Shown one piece after another: positions 33,523 to 41,614 of a DNA stretch of 43,833 nucleotides. The stretch is from contig CALGAM010000095.1 of assembly GCA_937951935.1 (NCBI GenBank), positions 1-43,833 on the forward strand, in the 5' to 3' direction. The notes beneath the pieces were generated by a model that did not search any database, was not told where the DNA came from, and worked only from the letters and a program-made list of their open reading frames with translations. The first letter of the stretch is position 1. The number at the start of each line of letters is the position of its first letter. The stretch is from an uncultured Micromonospora sp. Its GTDB lineage: Bacteria > Actinomycetota > Actinomycetes > Mycobacteriales > Micromonosporaceae. A program made the position numbers and the translations under genes.

Positions 33523-33681
33523 GTGGCATGTCACAGTAACCGCAACAGCACCCAACGCAGGGCGGTCCTTAGAATGTCCGAGTGCCGATCGACCGCGACG
33601 CGACCCGAACCGCTAGCGCGGCTTCCCCTGCCCGCAGCACCACCGTCGGCTCAGCGGCGCGCCCCAGCAGCATCGGTGTGA
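33523..33681 (+). other. Possible upstream ORF overlapping the disA 5' end
   Basis: A GTG at 33523 is preceded by GGGAGGA with 8-nt spacing, the best ribosome site in this gap. It opens a 52-codon frame (VACHSNRNSTQRRAVLRMS...) that overlaps disA in another frame. It stops at TGA 33679-33681, two bases before the internal ATG at 33684, which is DisA Met35. It could couple translation to a shorter DisA. No homology is recognised. Confidence 0.3.
33570..33575 (+). promoter_or_regulatory. disA -10 element
   Basis: TAGAAT ends 6 nt before the GTG at 33582, so the transcript would begin at or next to the start codon and be leaderless. Confidence 0.6.
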
Positions 33682-34766
33682 GCATGAATGGCGGTGGACC
33701 GATCGGGGATCCGCTGCGAGCCAACCTCGCGCTGATGGCGCCGGGTACGGCGCTTCGTGACGGGCTCGAACGCATCCTGCGGGGCCGGACGGGCGCCCTG
33801 ATCGTGCTCGGCTACGACAAGACCGTCGAGAGCATCTGCACCGGTGGATTCCCTCTCGACGTCGAGTTCTCGGCGACCCGGATCCGCGAACTGTGCAAGA
33901 TGGACGGCGCGGTGGTGCTCTCCAGCGACGGCTCCCGCATCGTCCGCGCCGCCGTGCACCTGATGCCCGACCCGAAGATCCCCACCGAGGAGTCCGGCAC
34001 CCGGCACCGCACCGCCGAGCGGGTCGCCCGGCAGACCGGCTTCCCGGTGATCTCGGTCAGCCAGTCGATGCGGATCATCAGCCTCTACGTCAACGGCCAG
34101 CGGCACGTGCTGGACGACTCGGCGGCGATCCTCTCCCGTGCCAACCAGGCACTGGCCACGCTCGAACGCTACAAACTGCGGCTGGACGAGGTCTCCGGCA
34201 CGCTCTCCGCCCTGGAGATCGAGGACCTGGTCACGGTCCGGGACGCCGTCGCCGTCGTGCAGCGGCTGGAGATGGTCCGTCGGATCGCCGACGAGATCGC
34301 CGGGTACGTGGTGGAGCTCGGCACCGACGGCCGGCTCCTCGCGCTGCAGCTCGACGAGCTGATGGCCGGCGTGGACGCCGACCGCACGCTGGTGATCCGG
34401 GACTACCTGCCCAGCGGCCGGAAGGCCCGGACCCTCGACGAGGCCCTGGTCGAGCTGGACCTCCTCTCCGCGACCGAGCTGATCGACCTGGTCGCCGTCG
34501 CCAAGGCGATCGGCTACCCGGGCGCCTCCGACGCGCTCGACGCGGCGGTGAGTCCGCGGGGGTTCCGGTTGCTGGCCAAGGTTCCCCGGCTGCCCAACGC
34601 GGTCATCGAGCGGCTGGTCGAACACTTCGGCAGTCTGCAACGGCTGCTCGGCGCCACCGTCGAGGACCTGCAGGCCGTGGAGGGTGTCGGCGACGCGCGA
34701 GCCCGGAGCGTACGTGAGGGGCTGTCCCGGCTCGCCGAGGCGTCCATCCTGGAACGCTACGTCTGA
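33582..34766 (+). CDS. disA: DNA integrity scanning diadenylate cyclase DisA
   Basis: DisA condenses two ATP to cyclic di-AMP and scans DNA for branched structures. The protein has 394 residues. The DAC domain carries the DGA motif (Asp108-Gly-Ala, KMDGAVVLSSDG) and RHR motif (Arg141-His-Arg, GTRHRTAERVAR). A helical linker follows, and the C-terminal RuvA-like HhH region ends with LQAVEGVGDARARSVREGL. Family homology begins near residue 40, so the first 34 residues (Ala/Ser/Thr-rich) may be a poorly conserved extension. An alternative start is ATG 33684. It lies 229 bp after radA, with its own -10. Confidence 0.97.
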   Translation: MPIDRDATRTASAASPARSTTVGSAARPSSIGVSMNGGGPIGDPLRANLALMAPGTALRDGLERILRGRTGALIVLGYDKTVESICTGGFPLDVEFSATRIRELCKMDGAVVLSSDGSRIVRAAVHLMPDPKIPTEESGTRHRTAERVARQTGFPVISVSQSMRIISLYVNGQRHVLDDSAAILSRANQALATLERYKLRLDEVSGTLSALEIEDLVTVRDAVAVVQRLEMVRRIADEIAGYVVELGTDGRLLALQLDELMAGVDADRTLVIRDYLPSGRKARTLDEALVELDLLSATELIDLVAVAKAIGYPGASDALDAAVSPRGFRLLAKVPRLPNAVIERLVEHFGSLQRLLGATVEDLQAVEGVGDARARSVREGLSRLAEASILERYV

Positions 34767-34770
34767 CCCA

Positions 34771-34799
34771 CGCCGGGCGCCGCGCGACACCACCCGGCG
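34771..34799. terminator. Weak hairpin between convergent disA and membrane protein gene
   Basis: CGCCGGG (34771-34777) pairs with CCCGGCG (34793-34799) over a 15-nt loop, immediately after the disA stop. This is the only stem I see in the 106-bp convergent gap. Assignment is tentative. Confidence 0.3.
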
Positions 34800-34872
34800 G
34801 GAGGACGCCGCCGTCGGCCCGGCGCCACCCACCGCCCGGAAGGCGACAGGTTCCGCGCCGGACCGACGGTCG

Positions 34873-35637
34873 TCAGTCGGTGATGGTGATCCGCACCGGG
34901 TCGCTGTGCTTGTTGCCGAGCCGGCCGAAGAGCTGGTACGTGCCGGGTTCGACGAAGGGGCCGGCGGCCAGCCCGTTGTCGCACCGGGAGCTCCGCCGGC
35001 TGTTCCAGGTGACGGTGTACTCCTTCTCGTGGTACGGCGGGAAGGGCTGGACGTCGTTGGACTGTACGGTGCTGCAGGTGTCCGAGGACCAGATCTTGGT
35101 GGCCCCCGACTTGATGTACAGCTCCTGCAGGTCCGCGCCGACGTCCCGGTTGCAGGTGCGGTCCGACACGTTCTTGATCCGCAGCCGCAGCTCGATCGGC
35201 TCACCCCGCCGGGCGGTGGCCCGCATGGGTACCGGGATCACCGAGATCTCCTCGTCGGTGCACTCGTTGTCGACCTGCGGTGGCCCCTCCGGCAGTTGCT
35301 GCCCGCCGCCGGCGGGTCCGCCGGCCGGCCCTCCCACCGGATCGATCGGCGGCTCCGCGCCACCGCCGGCCGGAGCACCGGTCGGCTCCGGGGGCGGCGC
35401 CTCGGTCTCGGATCCGCCGCCGGCCGGGGCTTCGGACTGCGGAGCACCCGACTCCGGTGTGAGGAGTGTCGAACCCGGAGTCGGATTGCCCGAGGCGTCC
35501 CTGCCGGTCTCGTCTGTCTCACCCGGACCCGTGCACGAGTAGACCAGCACCGTCACGAACAGCACCACGGCACCGAGTACGACGGCGCGCCGCCGCCAGT
35601 ACACGGCGGGCGGTAGGGGGCCAACCGTCAGACGCAT
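34873..35637 (-). CDS. Membrane-anchored extracytoplasmic protein, positional match to Rv3587c
   Basis: The protein has 254 residues. A short basic N-terminus leads to a membrane helix at about 17-32 (AVVLGAVVLFVTVLVY). A Pro/Gly/Glu-rich spacer to about residue 120 follows, then a beta-sandwich-like domain: ISVIPVPMRATARRGEPIEL, LRIKNVSDRTCNRDVGADL, PPYHEKEYTVTWN and EPGTYQLFGRLGNK. Six cysteines in this domain may form disulfides. The ATG at 35637 follows TACGGT by 9 nt. It lies convergent to disA and before mutY, like Rv3587c in M. tuberculosis. Function is unknown. Confidence 0.78.
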   Translation of the reverse strand: MRLTVGPLPPAVYWRRRAVVLGAVVLFVTVLVYSCTGPGETDETGRDASGNPTPGSTLLTPESGAPQSEAPAGGGSETEAPPPEPTGAPAGGGAEPPIDPVGGPAGGPAGGGQQLPEGPPQVDNECTDEEISVIPVPMRATARRGEPIELRLRIKNVSDRTCNRDVGADLQELYIKSGATKIWSSDTCSTVQSNDVQPFPPYHEKEYTVTWNSRRSSRCDNGLAAGPFVEPGTYQLFGRLGNKHSDPVRITITD

Positions 35638-35742
35638 AATGTGCTCACCGTATCGGGTGGCCGCGCCACCGATCCCCGCGACGCGCCGACGAATCGCGGG
35701 CTTCGGCGGGGCGACGGACCGGCGTGGGCGGCCCACCCACCG

Positions 35743-36321
35743 TCACAGATAGACCTTGCGCTGGTAGACGGCGTGTGCCCCGGCCACCCGGTCGAGAAAG
35801 AGCTTCCCGGCGCAGTGGTCGATCTCATGTTGCAGCGCCCGCGCCTCGAAGGCGTCGGTGACCAGCCGCACCTCGGCGCCCGTTCCGGGCAGCACCCCGC
35901 GCACCACGATCCGGCTGGCCCGCTTGACGTCCCCGGTGAGGTCCGGCACCGACATGCACCCCTCCCGGCCCAGCCGCCACCGGCTCGCCTCGACGACCTC
36001 CGCGTTGCAGAGCACGAAGGTGCCGTGCGAGGTGACGGTCTTGGGGTGTCGCGACACGTCGACGGCGAAGACCCGGGCCGGGACGCCGATCTGCGGCGCG
36101 GCCAGCCCGACGCAGCCGGGTGAGACCCGCATGGTGGCGACCAGATCGGCGGCGAGGCGTACGACGTCGGCGGCGAGTGGGTCGACGGTCTCGCTGGCCC
36201 GGCTCAGCACCGCGGCCGGCGCGGTGACCACCGGTCGTACCCGGCCGGGCTCACCGAGCACCTCCAGCGTCCAGTCACCCAGACCGGAGCCCTGCACCGC
36301 CACCTCGGACTTGTCCACCAT
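35743..36321 (-). CDS. def: Peptide deformylase
   Basis: This metalloenzyme removes the N-formyl group from nascent proteins. The protein has 192 residues. The three signatures are present: VGLAAPQIG (motif 1), REGCMSVPD with metal ligand Cys122 (motif 2) and LQHEIDHCAGKLF with His165, catalytic Glu166 and His169 (motif 3). Motif 2 has EGCMS rather than the common EGCLS, a conservative change. The ATG overlaps the TGA of the upstream ACT-domain gene (TGATG at 36323-36319), so it is translationally coupled. It may be one of several deformylases in the genome. Confidence 0.95.
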   Translation of the reverse strand: MVDKSEVAVQGSGLGDWTLEVLGEPGRVRPVVTAPAAVLSRASETVDPLAADVVRLAADLVATMRVSPGCVGLAAPQIGVPARVFAVDVSRHPKTVTSHGTFVLCNAEVVEASRWRLGREGCMSVPDLTGDVKRASRIVVRGVLPGTGAEVRLVTDAFEARALQHEIDHCAGKLFLDRVAGAHAVYQRKVYL

Positions 36322-36833
36322 CAGAGCAGATCCGACTCGGCTCGACGCAGGCTGACCTCGACGTCGAGGTCGGCGGCCACCGCACCGAGTCGCTCGGCGA
36401 CCCGGTCGGCCACACCCGGCGGCAGCTCCACCTCGGCCAGCAGCACGTAGAGCGACCCCGTGAGCCGGGTGGTCAGGTCGGTGACGTTGCCACCGGCCTC
36501 GGCCAGGACCCGGGTCAGGGCGGCCACGATGCCGAGCCGGTCGGCGCCGTGCACGGACATCAGGTACGGCTCGCCGACCGACGTCCGGGCCGCCTCCGGT
36601 CCGACCGGGCGTACGGTCGCCACCAGTTGCCCGTCGCCGACGACCGGCGCGAGCGCCGCCTCCGCCTCGTCCGGGGTCGGTCCGGCGCAGACCAGGGTCA
36701 TCGCGAAGTGGCCGCGGAGCCGGGTCATGGTCGAGTCTGTGAGGTTGGCGCCGACCCGGGCGAGCGCCTCCGCGACGTCGGCCACGATGCCGGGACGGTC
36801 CGGGCCGATCACGGTGATCGCCAGCTCGTTCAT
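36321..36833 (-). CDS. Double-ACT-domain protein (GcvR-like)
   Basis: The protein has 170 residues and consists of two ACT domains. The first is MNELAITVIGPDRPGIVADV with DSTMTRLRGHFAMTLVC. The second is EPYLMSVHGADRLGIVAALT with GNVTDLTTRLTGSLYVLLAE. ACT pairs of this type bind amino acids and act as regulators; GcvR represses glycine cleavage genes in enterobacteria. The partner is unknown here. It is the first gene of a two-gene operon with def. A GGGCAG-T-CTGCCC palindrome touches the start region, and no good Shine-Dalgarno site is visible. Confidence 0.88.
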   Translation of the reverse strand: MNELAITVIGPDRPGIVADVAEALARVGANLTDSTMTRLRGHFAMTLVCAGPTPDEAEAALAPVVGDGQLVATVRPVGPEAARTSVGEPYLMSVHGADRLGIVAALTRVLAEAGGNVTDLTTRLTGSLYVLLAEVELPPGVADRVAERLGAVAADLDVEVSLRRAESDLL

Positions 36834-36835
36834 CA

Positions 36836-36848
36836 GGGCAGTCTGCCC
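36836..36848. promoter_or_regulatory. Palindrome at the start of the ACT-domain gene
   Basis: GGGCAG-T-CTGCCC is a perfect 13-bp inverted repeat ending 2 nt before the ATG at 36833. It could be an operator for autoregulation or a small RNA hairpin that blocks initiation. Confidence 0.4.
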
Positions 36849-37007
36849 GATCCGGCGCGGCTCGCTCAGCCCGGCCCGGCCGCCGCCCACGCTGCGAGAC
36901 ACCGGACACGCGGGCGGGGCCGGATTCCGGGCCGGCACCGGACCGCGGCGCGGGTGCGGGCCCGGTCCGGTCCCGCGGGGTGTCGACATGGCAGGATCGA
37001 CGACGCC

Positions 37008-37910
37008 ATGCCAGAAGCCGAACTCGCCGCCCTGGCCATCAGGTGGTACGACCAGAACGCCCGCGACCTGCCGTGGCGGAAGCCGGGCGTCGGGGCCTGG
37101 CCGATCCTGGTCAGCGAGATCATGCTGCAGCAGACCCCGGTGGCCCGGGTGTTGCCGGCCTGGCACGCCTGGCTCGCCCGCTGGCCCGAGCCGGCGGCGT
37201 TGGCCGCCGACACCCCGGCCGAGGCGATCCGGATGTGGGGCCGGCTCGGTTATCCACGGCGGGCGTTGCGGCTGCACGAGTGCGCGGTGGCGCTCGTGGA
37301 GCGGCACGGCGGCCAGGTACCCACCGACCTGGAGCAGTTGCTGGCGCTACCCGGCGTGGGCAGCTACACCGCGCGGGCGGTGGCGGCGTTCGCCTACGGG
37401 CAACGCCACCCGGTGGTGGACACGAACGTCCGCCGGCTGGTGGCGCGGGCGGTCGGGGGTCAACCCGACGCGGGCCCGGCGACCCGGCCGGCCGACCTGG
37501 TGGCGACCGAGGCGTTGCTACCGGCGGAGCCCGCCGTCGCGGCCCGGGCCAGCGCCGCCTTCATGGAACTCGGCGCGCTCGTCTGCACCGCCCGGTCGCC
37601 GCGGTGCGGCGACTGCCCGCTGGCCGGCCGCTGTGCCTGGCGCGCCTCCGGCCGGCCCGCGCCGACCGGACCGACCCGACGGCCGCAGCGGTACGCCGGC
37701 ACGGACCGCCAGGTCCGGGGGCGGCTGCTGGCGGTGCTGCGGGAGTCCACCGGGCCGGTGTCCCGGGAGCGGCTGGACCTGGTCTGGGCGGACGACGTCC
37801 AGCGGGCCCGGGCACTGGCCGGCCTGGTGGAGGACGGCCTGGTGCAGATGGTCGGCGCCGACGTCTACGCGCTGGCCGGCGACCGTGGCGGCGAGGCCGT
37901 GCGGCTGTAG
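37008..37910 (+). CDS. mutY: A/G-specific adenine glycosylase MutY
   Basis: MutY removes adenine mispaired with 8-oxoguanine. The protein has 300 residues. Catalytic Glu37 (VSEIMLQQTPVARV) and Asp138 (HPVVDTNVRRL), the helix-hairpin-helix LPGVGSYTARAV, and a 4Fe-4S loop Cys194-x6-Cys201-x2-Cys204-x5-Cys210 are all present. The C-terminal part (RGRLLAVLRESTGPVSRERLDL) looks like a winged helix rather than the MutT-like 8-oxoG-recognition domain of E. coli MutY. The ATG at 37008 has AGGA 11 nt upstream. It is divergent from the ACT-domain gene. Confidence 0.95.
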   Translation: MPEAELAALAIRWYDQNARDLPWRKPGVGAWPILVSEIMLQQTPVARVLPAWHAWLARWPEPAALAADTPAEAIRMWGRLGYPRRALRLHECAVALVERHGGQVPTDLEQLLALPGVGSYTARAVAAFAYGQRHPVVDTNVRRLVARAVGGQPDAGPATRPADLVATEALLPAEPAVAARASAAFMELGALVCTARSPRCGDCPLAGRCAWRASGRPAPTGPTRRPQRYAGTDRQVRGRLLAVLRESTGPVSRERLDLVWADDVQRARALAGLVEDGLVQMVGADVYALAGDRGGEAVRL

Positions 37911-38044
37911 CGCGTGACGCCCCGCTCCTTTGGCGCCGTGGCTGCGCGCCGCCGGCGGCGGTGCGGACGTCGCCGGCCGGGCTCCCCCTCGCCGGTGTAC
38001 GGCCCTGGCGTCGAGGTCCCGGCACCGTACCTCGGGCACAGACG

Positions 38045-38082
38045 CGGTGGGGCCGGGCGGCGTACGCCGCCCGGCCCCACCG
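38045..38082. terminator. 38-bp perfect palindrome between convergent mutY and clpC
   Basis: Nineteen bases on each side of 38063/38064 are exactly complementary (core GGGCGGCGTACGCCGCCC). It lies 13 bp past the clpC stop and about 135 bp past mutY. A bidirectional factor-independent terminator is the natural reading, though no T-run is present. Confidence 0.65.
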
Positions 38083-38094
38083 GTCGTACCGCTG

Positions 38095-40626
38095 TTACTC
38101 GTCCGCGCCCGCGGCGGCGGTGTCGCCGAGGCTGGCGGGCACCGCGTCCGGCACCGCGACCGGCTTGTCCGCACCGCGGAACACCAGGCGGGACTTGTCG
38201 ATGTTGTCCGGGTCGCCCTCGCAGTCCACGACCACGATCTGGCCCGGGGTCAGCTCGTTGAACAGGATCCGCTCCGACAGGCTGTCCTCGATGTCGCGCT
38301 GGATGGTCCGGCGCAGCGGCCGGGCGCCCAGCACGGGATCGAAGCCCTTCTTCGCCAGGTACTTCTTGGCGTTGTCGGTCAGCTCTAGGCCCATGTCCTT
38401 GTTCTTGAGCTGGGTCTCGATCCGCTGGATCATGATGTCCACGATCGACAGGATCTCGGCCTGGCTGAGCTGGTGGAACACGATCGTGTCGTCGATCCGG
38501 TTGAGGAACTCCGGCCGGAAGTGCTGCTTCAGCTCGTCGTTGACCTTCTGCTTCATCCGGTCGTAGTTGGACTCCTGGTCCTCCGACGCCTGGAAGCCCA
38601 TGGACACCGCCTTGGCCACGTCCCTGGTTCCCAGGTTGGTGGTCAGGATGATGACCGTGTTCTTGAAGTCGACGATCCGACCCTGGCCGTCCGTGAGCCG
38701 CCCGTCCTCCAGGATCTGGAGCAGGGTGTTGAACACGTCCGGGTGGGCCTTCTCGATCTCGTCGAAGAGGACCACCGAGAACGGCCGACGCCGCACCTTC
38801 TCGGTCAGCTGGCCGCCCTCGTCGTAGCCGACGTAGCCGGGAGGCGCCCCGACGAGCCGCGACACGGTGTACCGGTCGTGGAACTCGGACATGTCGAGCT
38901 GGATCAGCGCGTCCTCGCTGCCGAACAGGAACTCCGCGAGCGCCTTGGAGAGCTCGGTCTTACCGACACCGGAGGGGCCGGCGAAGATGAACGAGCCCGA
39001 CGGCCGCTTCGGGTCCTTCAGGCCGGCGCGGGTACGCCGGATCGCCTTCGAGACCGCCTTGACCGCGTCCTCCTGGCCGACGACCCGCTTGTGCAGCTCC
39101 TCCTCCATCCGGAGCAGCCGGGAGGTCTCCTCCTCGGTCAGCTTGTAGACCGGAATGCCGGTCCAGTTGGCGAGGACCTCGGCGATCTGCTCGTCGTCGA
39201 CCTCGCTGACGACGTCCAGGTCGCCGGCCTTCCACTCCTTCTCCCGCTGCGCCTTCTGGCTCAGCAGCTGCTTCTCCTTGTCCCGCAGCTGGGCGGCCCG
39301 CTCGAAGTCCTGCGCGTCGATCGCGGACTCCTTCTCCCGGCGCACCTGGGCGATCCGCTCGTCGAAGTCGCGCAGGTCCGGCGGTGCGGTCATCCGGCGG
39401 ATCCGCATCCGGGCACCGGCCTCGTCGATCAGGTCGATCGCCTTGTCCGGCAGGAACCGGTCGGAGATGTAGCGGTCGGCCAGCGTCGCGGCCGCGACCA
39501 GCGCGCCGTCGGTGATCGACACCCGGTGGTGTGCCTCGTAGCGGTCCCGCAGGCCCTTCAGGATCTCGATGGTGTGCGCCAGCGACGGCTCACCGACCTG
39601 GATCGGCTGGAACCGCCGCTCCAGGGCGGCGTCCTTCTCGACGTACTTGCGGTACTCCTCGAGCGTGGTCGCACCGATGGTCTGCAGTTCACCGCGGGCC
39701 AGCATCGGCTTGAGGATGCTCGCCGCGTCGATCGCGCCCTCGGCGGCCCCCGCGCCGACCAGGGTGTGGATCTCGTCGATGAACAGGATGATGTCGCCCC
39801 GGGTCCGGATCTCCTTGAGCACCTTCTTCAGGCGCTCCTCGAAGTCACCGCGGTACCGGGAACCGGCGACCAGGGCACCCAGGTCGAGCGTGTAGAGCTG
39901 CTTGTCCTTGAGCGTCTCCGGGACCTCACCCTTGATGATCTTCTGGGAGAGACCCTCGACGACGGCGGTCTTGCCGACGCCGGGCTCACCGATCAGCACC
40001 GGGTTGTTCTTCGTCCGGCGGGAGAGCACCTGCATCACCCGCTCGATTTCCTTCTCCCGCCCGATGACCGGGTCGAGCTTGCCCTCCCGGGCGGCCTGGG
40101 TCAGGTTCCGACCGAACTGGTCGAGCACCAGGCTGGTCGACGGGGCGGACTCACCCGACGCGGTGCCGGCGGCCGCCGGCTCCTTGCCCTGGTAGCCCGA
40201 GAGCAGCTGGATCACCTGCTGGCGGACCCGGTTGAGGTCCGCGCCGAGCTTCACCAGAACCTGGGCGGCGACGCCCTCGCCCTCCCGGATCAGGCCGAGC
40301 AGGATGTGCTCCGTACCGATGTAGTTGTGGCCCAGCTGGAGCGCCTCCCGCAGGGACAGCTCCAGCACCTTCTTGGCCCGCGGGGTGAACGGGATGTGCC
40401 CGCTCGGCGCCTGCTGACCCTGGCCGATGATCTCCTCCACCTGCTGGCGGACGCCCTCCAGGGAGATACCGAGGCTCTCCAGGGCCTTGGCCGCCACGCC
40501 CTCACCCTCGTGGATGAGACCCAGCAGGATGTGCTCCGTACCGATGTAGTTGTGGTTGAGCATCCGGGCTTCTTCCTGAGCCAGGACGACAACCCGCCGC
40601 GCTCGGTCGGTGAACCGCTCGAACAT
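38095..40626 (-). CDS. clpC: ATP-dependent Clp protease ATP-binding subunit ClpC
   Basis: ClpC is the AAA+ unfoldase that feeds substrates to ClpP1P2. The protein has 843 residues. Two Clp_N repeats (1-75 and 76-145, each with HNYIGTEHILLGLI) are followed by AAA-1 with Walker A GEPGVGKT (213-220). A UVR/middle segment DFERAAQLRDKEKQLL comes next, then AAA-2 with GPSGVGKTELSKALAEF, and a D2-small domain with FDPVLGARPLRRTIQRDIED. The ATG at 40626 follows GAGGAGCACGAGGGC and matches the conserved MFERFTDRARRV start. A TAGAGT -10 lies at 40727-40732. Further upstream is a DnaA-box-like cluster. Confidence 0.98.
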   Translation of the reverse strand: MFERFTDRARRVVVLAQEEARMLNHNYIGTEHILLGLIHEGEGVAAKALESLGISLEGVRQQVEEIIGQGQQAPSGHIPFTPRAKKVLELSLREALQLGHNYIGTEHILLGLIREGEGVAAQVLVKLGADLNRVRQQVIQLLSGYQGKEPAAAGTASGESAPSTSLVLDQFGRNLTQAAREGKLDPVIGREKEIERVMQVLSRRTKNNPVLIGEPGVGKTAVVEGLSQKIIKGEVPETLKDKQLYTLDLGALVAGSRYRGDFEERLKKVLKEIRTRGDIILFIDEIHTLVGAGAAEGAIDAASILKPMLARGELQTIGATTLEEYRKYVEKDAALERRFQPIQVGEPSLAHTIEILKGLRDRYEAHHRVSITDGALVAAATLADRYISDRFLPDKAIDLIDEAGARMRIRRMTAPPDLRDFDERIAQVRREKESAIDAQDFERAAQLRDKEKQLLSQKAQREKEWKAGDLDVVSEVDDEQIAEVLANWTGIPVYKLTEEETSRLLRMEEELHKRVVGQEDAVKAVSKAIRRTRAGLKDPKRPSGSFIFAGPSGVGKTELSKALAEFLFGSEDALIQLDMSEFHDRYTVSRLVGAPPGYVGYDEGGQLTEKVRRRPFSVVLFDEIEKAHPDVFNTLLQILEDGRLTDGQGRIVDFKNTVIILTTNLGTRDVAKAVSMGFQASEDQESNYDRMKQKVNDELKQHFRPEFLNRIDDTIVFHQLSQAEILSIVDIMIQRIETQLKNKDMGLELTDNAKKYLAKKGFDPVLGARPLRRTIQRDIEDSLSERILFNELTPGQIVVVDCEGDPDNIDKSRLVFRGADKPVAVPDAVPASLGDTAAAGADE

Positions 40627-40726
40627 GCCCTCGTGCTCCTCACGTGCCGTGCGCACTCGATCTTGATCGTCAAGCATCGTGGCGGGGCCACCACTCGGAC
40701 GTCCGGGCGGACGACCGTGCTCCCTT

Positions 40727-40732
40727 ACTCTA
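40727..40732 (-). promoter_or_regulatory. Probable clpC -10 element
   Basis: TAGAGT on the minus strand would give a 5' leader of about 95 nt before the ATG at 40626. No TTGACA-like -35 stands at 16-18 bp, so an alternative sigma factor or activator is possible. Confidence 0.45.
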
Positions 40733-40889
40733 TCGCCGCGAGCCGACTCTCCCGAGGTCGTGTGTTGCTGCAATGAGCCACATACGCGACGTTTTGTCCA
40801 ACCGCCCACGCTCAGCGGTGCTTCCCTGACCACCGTCTGTACGCGCAGAGCGAAATTCCCACCTTCCGACAGGACGACGCGACCCCACG

Positions 40890-40933
40890 TCGTCCACAGG
40901 CTGTGGACAACCCTGTCCACTGGTTGTGGACAA
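40890..40933. promoter_or_regulatory. Cluster of four DnaA-box-like 9-mers
   Basis: Relative to the actinobacterial DnaA consensus TTGTCCACA, the 9-mers are 40890-40898 TCGTCCACA (plus, one mismatch), 40902-40910 TTGTCCACA (minus, perfect), 40913-40921 CTGTCCACT (plus, two mismatches) and 40925-40933 TTGTCCACA (minus, perfect). They start 11-12 bp apart and alternate in direction, so neighbours also form inverted repeats (GTCCACAG-G-CTGTGGAC). The cluster lies about 160-200 bp upstream of the clpC -10. No dnaA or dnaN is in the window. Confidence 0.55.
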
Positions 40934-41165
40934 CGCCTGGGCCGCCGAGATGTTCCCGGTCGGCGCCAACCGGCGGGCGCCGACCTCGGTGGCCGCGACC
41001 TTGGGTGGCCACCGCGGCCCGGGTGACGGGCCGCGCACCGGGGCCACCGCCGGGACGGGTCCCCCGTCGCAACACGCCCACGGAGCACAAATTCGGGCAG
41101 TTAGGATTATTTGCTCAGGTCACCTGGATGGTGTGATTTAGCAAGTAAGGTTGCCAAAACGACAA

Positions 41166-41200
41166 TGCGGAGTAGATGGGCGACACCCATCCACTCCGCA
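41166..41200 (-). terminator. Intrinsic terminator of lsr2
   Basis: A 14-bp stem with one mismatch (TGCGGAGT-A-GATGGG / CCCATC-C-ACTCCGCA, loop CGACA) begins 21 bp after the lsr2 stop. On the minus strand it is followed by TTGTCGTTTTGG, a T-rich tract. This is the most classical terminator for an annotated gene in the window. Confidence 0.85.
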
Positions 41201-41221
41201 CCCGTCGGGTGGTGGCTGCGA

Positions 41222-41572
41222 CTAACGACCGGCCTTGGCGTGGTACTCGTCCACGATCTCCTGAGGGATTCGCCCACGGTCGGAGATGTCCTTGCCTTCC
41301 TTCTTGGCCCAGGCCCGGATCGCCCTGTTCTGCTCGCGGTCGGCGGTGGCGCTACCACGGCCCCGGGCCGCCCGACCGCCGACGACCACCCCACCCCGGC
41401 CGACCCTGGTTCCGGCAGCGACGTATGGGGCGAATAGTTCCCGCAATTTGGTGGCGTTCTTAGTCGACAGGTCGATCTCGTACTGCACGCCGTCGAGCGA
41501 GAACTTGACGGTCTCGTCCGCGTCTCCGCCGTCCAGGTCATCGACCAGCTTGTGAATGATCTGCTTGGCCAC
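41222..41572 (-). CDS. lsr2: Lsr2 nucleoid-associated protein
   Basis: Lsr2 is an H-NS-like protein that bridges DNA and silences AT-rich, often horizontally acquired genes. The protein has 116 residues. The N-terminal oligomerisation domain (MAKQIIHKLVDDLDGGDADE, VQYEIDLSTKNATKLRELF) precedes a basic linker and the DNA-binding domain IRAWAKKEGKDISDRGRIPQ with the AT-hook-like RGR. The GTG start has AAAGGA about 11 nt upstream. It has its own promoter (41615-41645) and intrinsic terminator. The position between lysS and clpC matches mycobacteria. Confidence 0.98.
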   Translation of the reverse strand: MAKQIIHKLVDDLDGGDADETVKFSLDGVQYEIDLSTKNATKLRELFAPYVAAGTRVGRGGVVVGGRAARGRGSATADREQNRAIRAWAKKEGKDISDRGRIPQEIVDEYHAKAGR

Positions 41573-41614
41573 GCGTCGCTATCCTTTCGAGCAAGGGTCT
41601 CCGCAAACAAGAGC

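Larger units (their letters stand above)
40627..41221. other. 595-bp gap between clpC and lsr2
   Basis: This space holds the clpC promoter and 5' leader, the DnaA-box-like cluster (40890-40933), and the lsr2 terminator (41166-41200). A relatively AT-rich patch lies at about 41088-41165, including an 11-bp palindrome CAGGT-C-ACCTG at 41116-41126. I see no coding frame with proper composition here. Confidence 0.6.

Noticed and set aside
33353..33581. c-di-AMP (ydaO-type) riboswitch upstream of disA
   Set aside because: The gap contains GGGATACC and GGAGGAACC-like pieces, but the ordered conserved blocks and pseudoknot pairing of the riboswitch are not visible.
40627..40760. ClgR operator in the clpC promoter
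   Set aside because: TCGCGGCGA is symmetric, but the spacing differs from the usual CGC-N5-GCG pattern, so I do not claim it.
40627..40980. Origin of replication at the DnaA-box cluster
   Set aside because: Only four sites, no AT-rich unwinding region beside them, and no dnaA, dnaN or parAB genes in the window.
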